DNA of 64,000 nt. Origin: Variovorax paradoxus (GTDB lineage: Bacteria; Pseudomonadota; Gammaproteobacteria; Burkholderiales; Burkholderiaceae_C). Shown piece by piece: positions 15,084 to 22,570 of the stretch. Position numbers and translations under genes: made by a program. Location of the stretch: the NCBI RefSeq assembly GCF_902712855.1, contig NZ_LR743508.1, positions 186,001-250,000 on the forward strand, read 5' to 3'. The notes below the pieces were generated by a model. That model was given only the letters and a program-made list of their open reading frames with translations, did no database searches and had not been told where the DNA came from. How positions within the stretch are numbered: position 1 is the first letter of the stretch; every line of letters begins with the position of its first letter.

Positions 15084-16250
15084 TTACTTCCCGCCAGGGA
15101 CCTTGCCCTCGACGCCCTTGACATAGAAGTTCACGCCCGACAGGAACTTGTCGTCGGCCACGGCGTCCTTGGCGACCACTTCCTTGCCGTCCTGACCCAG
15201 GATCGGGCCCTTCCAGATCACGAAGCTGCCGTCCTTCAGGCCCTTCTTGACTTCCTCGACCTTGGCCTTGGTCTCGGCCGGCACGTCCTCGGCGATCGAC
15301 ACGAGGTCGATGGCGCCTTCCTTCACGCCCCACCAGGCCTGGCCGGTGGCCCACTTGCCGTCCAGCGCTTCCTGGGTGGCCTTGACGTAGTAAGGCGTCC
15401 AGTTGATCGTGGCCGAGGCCAGGTGGGCCTTGGGACCGTAGGCGGTCATGTCGGAGTCCCAGCCGAAGGCGCGCTTGCCCTTTTCCTGTGCGGTCTTGAG
15501 CACGGCCGGCGAATCGGTGTTCTGGAACAGCACGTCGGCGCCGCCGTTGATGAGGGCCGTGGCCGCTTCGGTTTCCTTCGGCGGGCTGAACCATTCGTTC
15601 ACCCACACGACCTTGGTCGTGATCTTCGGGTTGACCGACTGCGCGCCCAGAGTGAAGCTGTTGATGTTGCGCAGCACTTCGGGAATCGGCACCGAGCCGA
15701 CCACGCCGAGGGTGTTGCTCTTGGTCATGGCACCGGCGATGACGCCGGCCATGTACGCGCCCTCGTACGTGCGGCTGTCGTAGGTGCGCATGTTCTCGGC
15801 GGTCTTGTAGCCGGTGGCATGCTCGAACTTCACGTCCTTGCTGTCGGCCGCGACCTTGAGCATGGGTTCCATGTAGCCGAAGGTGGTGCCGAAGATCAGC
15901 TTGTTGCCCTGGCCGACCATGTCGCGGAACACGCGTTCGGCGTCGGCGCCTTCGGGCACGCTTTCGACGAAGGTGGTCTTGATCTTGTCGCCGAATTCCT
16001 TTTCGAGGGCCTTGCGCGCGTTGTCGTGCGCGAAGGTCCAGCCGCCGTCGCCCACCGGTCCGACATAGGCGAATGCGATGTTCAGCGGTGCCGCCGGGGC
16101 CGGAGCTGCCGCGGCCGGTGCCGGGGCGGGTGCGGGCGCCGCGGCCGGTGCTGCCGCTTCTTCCTTCTTGCCGCAGCCGATCAGGGCCGCCGAAGCGACG
16201 GCCGTGAGGGCAGCCAGCTTGAGCAGGGAGCGCTTGTTCAGATCATTCAT
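15084..16250 (-). CDS. BMP/PnrA-family substrate-binding lipoprotein of a nucleoside-type ABC importer
   Basis: The 388-residue protein has a lipoprotein signal ending ASAALIGC (lipidated Cys near residue 26). A 25-residue Ala/Pro linker follows, then a BMP domain starting LNIAFAYVGPVGDGGWTFAHD. The motif RTYEGAYMAGVIAGAMTKSN and the segment HLASATINWTPYY fit the family, which binds purine nucleosides or related purines. It is the last gene of a minus-strand operon (ATPase, two permeases, binding protein). The low-complexity linker is longer than usual and presumably spaces the domain from the membrane. Confidence 0.93.
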   Translation of the reverse strand: MNDLNKRSLLKLAALTAVASAALIGCGKKEEAAAPAAAPAPAPAPAAAAPAPAAPLNIAFAYVGPVGDGGWTFAHDNARKALEKEFGDKIKTTFVESVPEGADAERVFRDMVGQGNKLIFGTTFGYMEPMLKVAADSKDVKFEHATGYKTAENMRTYDSRTYEGAYMAGVIAGAMTKSNTLGVVGSVPIPEVLRNINSFTLGAQSVNPKITTKVVWVNEWFSPPKETEAATALINGGADVLFQNTDSPAVLKTAQEKGKRAFGWDSDMTAYGPKAHLASATINWTPYYVKATQEALDGKWATGQAWWGVKEGAIDLVSIAEDVPAETKAKVEEVKKGLKDGSFVIWKGPILGQDGKEVVAKDAVADDKFLSGVNFYVKGVEGKVPGGK

Positions 16251-16298
16251 TGTCGGAAATCCTCAAAAGGACGGGTTGGCGGAAAAACGAAGACGCGA

Positions 16299-17219
16299 TT
16301 ATGAGCCGGGGTAGAACGGCTTCCCGATGGAAGCCGGCATGTTCGCGCGGATGAACGCCGGGTTGCGCGAGATCAGCGCCAGCACCACGATCGGCGCGAT
16401 GTACTGCAGCATGCTGAGGAACTGCGACGGCACGTCGACACCGCTGCTCTGGAAGTGGAAGCCCAGCATCGTCACGCCGCCGAACAGGTAGGCGCCCAGC
16501 AGCACCCGCACCGGCCGCCAGGTGGCGAAGGTGGTCAGGGCCAGAGCGATCCAACCGCGGCCGGCCACCATGCCCTCGACCCACAGCGGGGTGTAGACGG
16601 TGGACAGGTACGCCCCCGCCAGCCCGCACAGCGCGCCGCCGGCGATCACCGCCAGGAAGCGGATGCGCCGCACCGGATAGCCGAGCGCATGCGCCGATTC
16701 GGGCGATTCGCCGACCGAGCGCAGCACCAGGCCGGCCCGCGTGCGGTAGAGGAACCAGATCAGCGCGAAGGTCAGCACCACCGCGAAGTACACCATCGGG
16801 TGGTGGCGGAACAGCGCCGGGCCGACCAGCGGGATGTCGCCGAGCACGGGAATGGCGTACGACGCGCTCTCCGGCAGCTTGGCCTGCACGAAATTGATGC
16901 CGGCAAAGGCCGAGAAACCCACGCCGAACAGGCTCAGCGCCAGGCCGGTCGCGTACTGGTTGGTGTTGAGCCAGATCACCAGCACGCCGAAGAAGGCCGC
17001 CAGCAGCGCGCCCGCCGCCATGCCGGCAAGAAAGCCGAGCCAGGGGTTGTGCGTGGTGACCACCGTGGCGAAACCCGCGATGGCGGCGCAGAGCATCATG
17101 CCCTCGGCGCCCAGGTTGACGATGCCGGCCTTCTCGTTGATGAGCAGGCCCAGCGCCGCGATGGCGAGCACGGTGCCAGCGCTCAGCGTGGAGCCGAGCA
17201 GGAGTGCATAACTGTCCAT
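16299..17219 (-). CDS. ABC importer permease (RbsC/NupQ-like), nucleoside type
   Basis: The 306-residue membrane protein has eight or more helices and begins with ALLLGSTLSAGTVLAIAALGLLINEKAGIVNLGAEGMMLCAA. The NLGAEGMM motif is diagnostic for the permease partnered with BMP binding proteins. The loop VGESPESAHALGYPVRRIRFLAV is the ATPase-coupling segment. The ATG at 17219 is separated by only 2 bp from the stop of the upstream permease, supporting translational coupling. Confidence 0.92.
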   Translation of the reverse strand: MDSYALLLGSTLSAGTVLAIAALGLLINEKAGIVNLGAEGMMLCAAIAGFATVVTTHNPWLGFLAGMAAGALLAAFFGVLVIWLNTNQYATGLALSLFGVGFSAFAGINFVQAKLPESASYAIPVLGDIPLVGPALFRHHPMVYFAVVLTFALIWFLYRTRAGLVLRSVGESPESAHALGYPVRRIRFLAVIAGGALCGLAGAYLSTVYTPLWVEGMVAGRGWIALALTTFATWRPVRVLLGAYLFGGVTMLGFHFQSSGVDVPSQFLSMLQYIAPIVVLALISRNPAFIRANMPASIGKPFYPGS

Positions 17220-17221
17220 GA

Positions 17222-18373
17222 TCAACGGCTCCCTTCGGTGGCACGCGCCACGGGCGCAGTGATCGGCGTGCTGGCCTGCAGCGAAGCGGTGGTCATGCCG
17301 GCGGCGGCCGCCCTGGCCGCGGCCTTGCGGCGGATGCGGTACGCAATGAGCGTATCGCAGGCCAGCAGCGTGAACAGCAGCAGGCCCTGGAACACGCCGG
17401 TGAGCGACTTGGGCAGGCCCAGGCGCGACTGCGCGAGCTCGCCGCCGATGTAGAACATGCTCATCAGGATGGCCGAGAAGATCATGCCCACCGGATGCAA
17501 CCGGCCGACGAAGGCCACGATGATCGCCGCGAAGCCGTAGCCCGCCGGTACGTACGGCGTGAGCTGGCCGAGCGGGCCGGCCACCTCGAGCGCTCCGGCC
17601 AGGCCGGCGGCGCCGCCGGAGGTCAGCAGTGCGATCCACACGGCGCGGCGCGCCGAGAAGCCGGCATAGCGCGAGGCGGCCGGCGCCAAGCCGCCGACCT
17701 GCTGCGCGAAGCCGGCGCGGGTGCGGAACAAAAACACCCACAGCGCGCCCGCGCCCACCAGCGCGATGACGAGGCCGATGGTCACGCGCGAACCCTTGAA
17801 CAGCCGCGGGATCTGCGTGACCGCCTCGAAGGTCTTGGTCTGCGGAAAGTTGTAGCCGTTCGGGTCCTTCCACGGGCCGTAGACCATGTAGCCCAGCAGC
17901 AGCGTGGCGACGTAGACCAGCATCAGGCTCACCAGGATCTCGTTGGCGTTGCACCGGTCGCGCAGGAACGCGACGATGCCCGCCCACACCATGCCGCCGG
18001 CGATGCCCGCAGCCAGGATGGCCGGCACGATCCACTGGCCGGTGGTCTTGTCGGCCAGCAGCGCGACGCCGCCGGCCGCGATGGCGCCGAACACGAACTG
18101 CCCCTCGGCGCCGATGTTCCACACGTTCGAGCGGAAGCACACGGCCAGCCCGAGCGCGATGATCAGCAGCGGCGTGGCCTTGACCATGAGTTCGCCGAGC
18201 GCATAGCCGCTCTTGATGGGCTCCCAGAAGAACACCAGCAGGCCCTTCACCGGGTCCTTGCCCAGCGCGGCGAACAGCGCCACGCCGATGAGCACCGTGA
18301 TCAGCAGCGCCAGGATCGGCGAGGCGTAGCTCCAGAAGCGCGACAGCTCGGGGCGGGGTTCGAGCTTAAGCAT
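17222..18373 (-). CDS. ABC importer permease (NupP-like), nucleoside type
   Basis: The 383-residue protein is the second permease of the BMP importer. It has the pattern TPLLIIALGLAVCFRSNVWNIGAEGQFVFGA, in which NIGAEGQ corresponds to the conserved motif of this permease class, and RDRCNANEILVSLMLVYVA. About 40 extra C-terminal residues are Ala/Thr-rich. Its start overlaps the ATPase stop by 8 bp. Confidence 0.92.
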   Translation of the reverse strand: MLKLEPRPELSRFWSYASPILALLITVLIGVALFAALGKDPVKGLLVFFWEPIKSGYALGELMVKATPLLIIALGLAVCFRSNVWNIGAEGQFVFGAIAAGGVALLADKTTGQWIVPAILAAGIAGGMVWAGIVAFLRDRCNANEILVSLMLVYVATLLLGYMVYGPWKDPNGYNFPQTKTFEAVTQIPRLFKGSRVTIGLVIALVGAGALWVFLFRTRAGFAQQVGGLAPAASRYAGFSARRAVWIALLTSGGAAGLAGALEVAGPLGQLTPYVPAGYGFAAIIVAFVGRLHPVGMIFSAILMSMFYIGGELAQSRLGLPKSLTGVFQGLLLFTLLACDTLIAYRIRRKAAARAAAAGMTTASLQASTPITAPVARATEGSR

Positions 18374-19895
18374 GGGCCGCCTCCGGATGCGATGCCTGGC
18401 CTTGCCACAGGCCGCTCATCCATTCGCCGATCTGCGGCAGCGTGGCGGCCGCGCGATCGATGGAGGGCGACAGCCGCCCCTTGGCGATCACGTGCAGCCG
18501 GTCGCAGATGTTGAAGAGCTCGTCGAGCTCCTCGCTGATGACCAGCACCGCACACCCGGCATCGCGCAGCGCCAGGATCTCGGCGTGGATGAGCGCCGCG
18601 GCGCCCACGTCCACGCCCCAGGTCGGCTGGGAGACGATGAAGAGCTTCGGGTTGGCGTCGATCTCGCGGCCGACGATGAATTTCTGCAGGTTGCCGCCGG
18701 AAAGCGACCGTGCCGCCGCCTTCGGGCCGCCCGCCTTCACCTTGAACCGCTCGATGATGGCCCTGGCCTGGCGGTCGAGGGCGCCGGTGCGGATCCACCC
18801 GCCGCGGCCCACCGCGTCGCCGCGCGTGAGCAGCAGGTTGTGCGCAAGGCCCAGCGTGGGCACGGCGCCGCGGCCCAGCCGCTCCTCGGGCACGAAATGC
18901 AGACCCAGCGCGCGCCGCGAACGCGGGCGCAGCCGGCCGGCCGGCTTGTCGAACACCCGCACCATGGCGGCATCGGCACGCACGTCCTCGCCCGACAGGG
19001 TGTAGAGCAATTCCTTCTGGCCATTGCCCGAAACACCGGCGATGCCGACCACTTCGCCCGCGCGCACGTCGAAGGAGATGCCCTCGAGGTCCACGCCGAA
19101 CTGGTCCTCGCGCGCCAGCGTCAGGCCCTGCACGCGCAGCGCCACGTCGCCCGCATGCACCGGCCGGTGCTGCAGCGGCGGCGGCTCGCTGCCGATCATG
19201 AGCCGCGAGAGCGACTGCGTGCTTTCCTGCTGCGGATTGCACACGCCCGTGACCTTGCCGCCCCGCAGCACGGTGCAGGCGCTGCACAGCTCCTGGATCT
19301 CGTGCAGCTTGTGGCTGATGTAGAGGATGCTGCAGCCCTCGGACGACAGCTTCTTCAGCACGTTGAACAGCTTGATGACCGCCTGCGGCGTCAGCACCGA
19401 GGTCGGCTCGTCGAGGATCAGCAGCTTGGGGTTGGTGAGCAGCGCACGGATGATTTCCACGCGCTGCATCTCGCCGACGGACAGCGTGTGCACCGGGCGC
19501 GACGGGTCGATGTCGAGGCCGTATTCCCCGGCCTTGGCCGTGATGTTGCGCGCGACCTCCGCGAGCTGCAGCGACTTGTCCAGCCCCAGCCACACGTTCT
19601 CGGCCACGGTGAGGGTGTCGAACAGGCTGAAGTGCTGGAACACCATGCTGATGCCCAGCGCCCTCGCCTGCTGCGGATTGCGCAGGTTGACGGGCTGGCC
19701 GTCGAACAGCACCGTGCCTTCGTCGGGCTTGACCGAGCCGTAGATGATCTTCATCAGGGTCGACTTGCCGGCCCCGTTCTCGCCGAGCACGGCGTGGATT
19801 TCGCCGGGCGCAACGGCCATCGAGATGTCGCTGTTCGCCACCACCGCGGGATACCGCTTGGTGATGTTCGCGAGCTGGAGTCTGGGGGTTGTCAT
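18366..19895 (-). CDS. ABC importer ATPase with two nucleotide-binding domains (NupO-like)
   Basis: The 509-residue protein contains two ABC domains. The first has Walker A GENGAGKST (residues 38-46), signature SVGEMQRVEI and Walker B LLILDEPTS. The second has the degenerate P-loop GVSGNGQKE and signature LSGGNLQKFIVGRE, the usual arrangement in RbsA/NupO-type importers. It heads the operon; the 96-bp gap upstream contains an inverted repeat at 19938-19965. Together with the two permeases and the BMP lipoprotein it forms a complete importer. Confidence 0.93.
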   Translation of the reverse strand: MTTPRLQLANITKRYPAVVANSDISMAVAPGEIHAVLGENGAGKSTLMKIIYGSVKPDEGTVLFDGQPVNLRNPQQARALGISMVFQHFSLFDTLTVAENVWLGLDKSLQLAEVARNITAKAGEYGLDIDPSRPVHTLSVGEMQRVEIIRALLTNPKLLILDEPTSVLTPQAVIKLFNVLKKLSSEGCSILYISHKLHEIQELCSACTVLRGGKVTGVCNPQQESTQSLSRLMIGSEPPPLQHRPVHAGDVALRVQGLTLAREDQFGVDLEGISFDVRAGEVVGIAGVSGNGQKELLYTLSGEDVRADAAMVRVFDKPAGRLRPRSRRALGLHFVPEERLGRGAVPTLGLAHNLLLTRGDAVGRGGWIRTGALDRQARAIIERFKVKAGGPKAAARSLSGGNLQKFIVGREIDANPKLFIVSQPTWGVDVGAAALIHAEILALRDAGCAVLVISEELDELFNICDRLHVIAKGRLSPSIDRAAATLPQIGEWMSGLWQGQASHPEAAHA

Positions 19896-19937
19896 GCCGG
19901 TTTTCGTGGGTTGTCTCGTTCAACAGCGACGGGGCGG

Positions 19938-19965
19938 TGTACAGCTATAAGTTTAATAGCGTACA
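19938..19965. promoter_or_regulatory. Dyad-symmetric candidate operator upstream of the BMP importer operon
   Basis: TGTACAGCTAT, a 7-bp AT-rich centre and ATAGCGTACA form an interrupted palindrome (one unpaired base). It lies in an AT-rich patch 43 bp upstream of the ATPase start codon and is well placed to control the importer. Which regulator binds is not visible; the LysR regulator at 21472 is the nearest candidate. Confidence 0.5.
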
Positions 19966-19991
19966 GACCGCCCCTCCATCCCGGCCGCGCC

Positions 19992-21392
19992 TCAGTGGGC
20001 GCCGACGTACGCGAACTTGAAGAGGAACACCGCCGCGATGATCCAGACCGACACATGCACTTCCCGTGCCCGCCCGGTGAACAGCTTCAGGATCGCGTAC
20101 GAGATGAAGCCGAAGGCCAGGCCGGTAGCGATCGAATACGTGAACGGCATCGCCAGCGCGGTGAGAGCCGCCGGGATCACCTCGGTGGTGTCGTCCCAGT
20201 TCAGCTCGGTCAGGTCGCGCAGCATCAGGCAGCCGACGAAGAACAGCGCCGGCGCGGTGGCGTAGGCAGGCACCGAGGCCGCCAGCGGCGAGATCATCAG
20301 GCAGGCCAGGAACAGCAGCGCCACCACCACCGCCGTGAGGCCGGTGCGTCCGCCGGCCTGCACGCCCGCCGCGCTCTCCACGTAGGCCGTGGTGCTCGAG
20401 GTGCCGAGCAGCGAACCCGCGAAGATCGCCCCGCTGTCGGCCAGCAGCGCCTTGTTCATGCGCTCCATCTTGCCCGGCACCAGCAGCCCGGCGCGCTTGG
20501 CCACACCCATCAGCGTGCCGGTGGCGTCGAACATCTCGACCAGGAAGAACACCAGCACCACGTTCAGGATGCCGCCCTTGAGCGCGCCCATGATGTCGAG
20601 CTGCATGAACGTGGGCGCCACCGACGGCGGCGCCGCGAACACGCCACCGAACTTGTTGCCGCCCACGAAGAACGAGGCCACGGTCACCGCCAGGATGCCG
20701 ATGAGGATGGCGCCGCGCACCTTCAGCCGGTCGAGGATCACGATCAGGAAGAAGCCGAGGGTCGCCAGGATCACCGGCGCCGAGTGGACGTCGCCCAGCG
20801 TCACGAAGGTGGCCGGCGAGGCCGCCACCACGCCCGCGCTCTTGAGCGCGACCAGCGCCAGGAACATGCCGATGCCCACCGTGATCGCGGTTCGCAGCGA
20901 ATGCGGTATGCCGTCGATGATCAGCTTGCGCAGCCCCGTGACCGTGACCACCAGGAACAGGCAGCCCGAGATGAACACCGCCCCCAGCGCCACCTGCCAC
21001 GTATAGCCCATGCCCAGCACCACCACGTACGAGAAGTACGCGTTGAGCCCCATGCCCGGCGCCATGGCGATCGGGTAGTTGGCGTACAGGCCCATGATCA
21101 GCGTGCCGAAGGCCGCGATCACGCAGGTCGCGACGAACACCGCGCCCTTGGGCATGCCTGCGTCGCCGAGGATGCTCGGGTTCACGAAGATGATGTAGGC
21201 CATCGTGAGGAAGGTCGTCAGGCCGGCCACCAGCTCGATGCGCACGGTGGTGTTGTGCTCGGCGAGCTTGAACACCCGTTCCAGCAGACCCGAGCCGCTT
21301 GCGCTGCCCACAGCCGCGCGCGCACGCGCGGACTCGACATGCCCCGGCGCGCGGGGCTCGGCGCCTTGCGGCGCCTGTTCAAACGTACTCAT
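19992..21392 (-). CDS. NCS2-family purine permease (AzgA-like)
   Basis: The 466-residue membrane protein matches AzgA-type transporters for hypoxanthine, guanine or adenine. Landmarks are FKLAEHNTTVRIELVAGLTTFLTMAYIIFVNP near the N-terminus, APGMGLNAYFSY, VEMFDATGTLMGVAKRAGL and GTSSTTAYVESAAGVQAGGRTGL. ATG 21392 has GGAG 9 bp upstream and is preferred; ATG 21431 would add 13 residues and has its own G-rich site. The gene lies between the LysR regulator and the BMP importer, all on the minus strand, consistent with a purine-scavenging module. Confidence 0.92.
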   Translation of the reverse strand: MSTFEQAPQGAEPRAPGHVESARARAAVGSASGSGLLERVFKLAEHNTTVRIELVAGLTTFLTMAYIIFVNPSILGDAGMPKGAVFVATCVIAAFGTLIMGLYANYPIAMAPGMGLNAYFSYVVVLGMGYTWQVALGAVFISGCLFLVVTVTGLRKLIIDGIPHSLRTAITVGIGMFLALVALKSAGVVAASPATFVTLGDVHSAPVILATLGFFLIVILDRLKVRGAILIGILAVTVASFFVGGNKFGGVFAAPPSVAPTFMQLDIMGALKGGILNVVLVFFLVEMFDATGTLMGVAKRAGLLVPGKMERMNKALLADSGAIFAGSLLGTSSTTAYVESAAGVQAGGRTGLTAVVVALLFLACLMISPLAASVPAYATAPALFFVGCLMLRDLTELNWDDTTEVIPAALTALAMPFTYSIATGLAFGFISYAILKLFTGRAREVHVSVWIIAAVFLFKFAYVGAH

Positions 21393-21471
21393 TTCGCTTG
21401 TCTCCAGCTGTTGTAGTGGCGGTTGCTTCATCGTTGCCCCCGCTCACGACGCCGGCGCAAGCGGGGATCTC

Positions 21472-22467
21472 TCAGGGATCGGAGGTTTCAGGCGCCGCGG
21501 GCGGGCGCACGGCGGCGGCCGCGGGTATCGCGGAAACCGGGGGACGCAGCGACGCCGCCACGTCCTTGATGCATTCGCGCAGCCAGCGCGCCGAGCTCGA
21601 CGAATGGGTGCGTTCGTGCCAGAGCTGGTAGTACATGAGCCGGGGCAGCGCCACCGGACAGTCGAGGATCTTCAGCGGCAGCCGGTCGGCGAAGCGTTCG
21701 CAGTACTGGCGCCCGGTGGTCAGCACCAGCAGGCTGGACGCCACCATGTCGGGAATGAGGCTGAAATGCGCGCAGCGCGCCGTGATGTTGCGCTGCCGGC
21801 CCAGCTCGTCGAGCATCTGGTCGATGATGCCGCGCCCGCCCGGATGCATGGGCGTGGGCGCGATGTGCTCGGCGGCCAGCCAGGTCTCCAGGTCCCAGCC
21901 GCGGCGCACCGCCGGATGGTCCTTGTTCACCAGCGACACCACCTCGTCGCCGAATAGGCGCGCCATGTGCAGGTCTTCCGGCGGCTTGAGCCAGTTGCCG
22001 ATCACCAGGTCGACCTGCCCGAGCGCGAGGTGGCCGTGGTAGTCCGAGTCGGGCGACAGCGCATGGATCTCGATCTGGCACAGCGGAGCGTCGCGCTTGA
22101 CCTGCGCCACCAGCATGGGCAGGAACAGCGGATCCATGTAGTCGCTGGCCGCGATGCGGAAGGTGGTGGCGGCGGACTGCGGATCGAAGCCGCGCGCATC
22201 GGAGAACAGCATCTCGGCCGCACGCAGGATGCTCGCCGCAGGCTCGATCATGCGCAGCCCCGCGTCGGTCGGCACCATGCCCGAGCCCGAGCGCACCAGC
22301 AGCGGATCGCCCGACAGCTCGCGCAGCCGCTTCAGCGCCGCCGACACGGCCGGCTGGTACATGCCCAGGCGGATCGCGGCGCGGGAGACGCTGCGGTCGG
22401 TCAGCACCGTATGCAGCACCCGGATCAGGTGCAGGTCGATCTTGTCGAAAAGCGCTTGGTCTCTCAT
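21472..22467 (-). CDS. LysR-family regulator of the purine cluster (NodD-like subgroup)
   Basis: The 331-residue protein has the helix-turn-helix in the first 62 residues (LHLIRVLHTVLTDRSVSRAAIRLGMYQPAVSAALKRL) and a LysR effector domain. The last 25 residues are Pro/Ala-rich. It lies between xdhB and the NCS2 permease on the same strand with 103 bp and about 79 bp gaps, so it probably controls one or both. The effector is likely a purine metabolite by context only. Confidence 0.88.
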   Translation of the reverse strand: MRDQALFDKIDLHLIRVLHTVLTDRSVSRAAIRLGMYQPAVSAALKRLRELSGDPLLVRSGSGMVPTDAGLRMIEPAASILRAAEMLFSDARGFDPQSAATTFRIAASDYMDPLFLPMLVAQVKRDAPLCQIEIHALSPDSDYHGHLALGQVDLVIGNWLKPPEDLHMARLFGDEVVSLVNKDHPAVRRGWDLETWLAAEHIAPTPMHPGGRGIIDQMLDELGRQRNITARCAHFSLIPDMVASSLLVLTTGRQYCERFADRLPLKILDCPVALPRLMYYQLWHERTHSSSSARWLRECIKDVAASLRPPVSAIPAAAAVRPPAAPETSDP

Positions 22468-22570
22468 GGCTGTTCACACCTTTCTTGTCTGTGCGAACAG
22501 TTATACAGCGCGACATTTGGCGAAACCGGTTGAAGAAATGAAGCTCGGACCGTGCGAGCACGGCCCGCTG

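Noticed and set aside
18372..21416. A 1014-codon plus-strand open frame opposite the ABC ATPase and NCS2 permease genes
   Set aside because: It is the complement of conserved coding sequence, rich in His, Gln and Arg, with no motif; the absence of stops is a base-composition effect.
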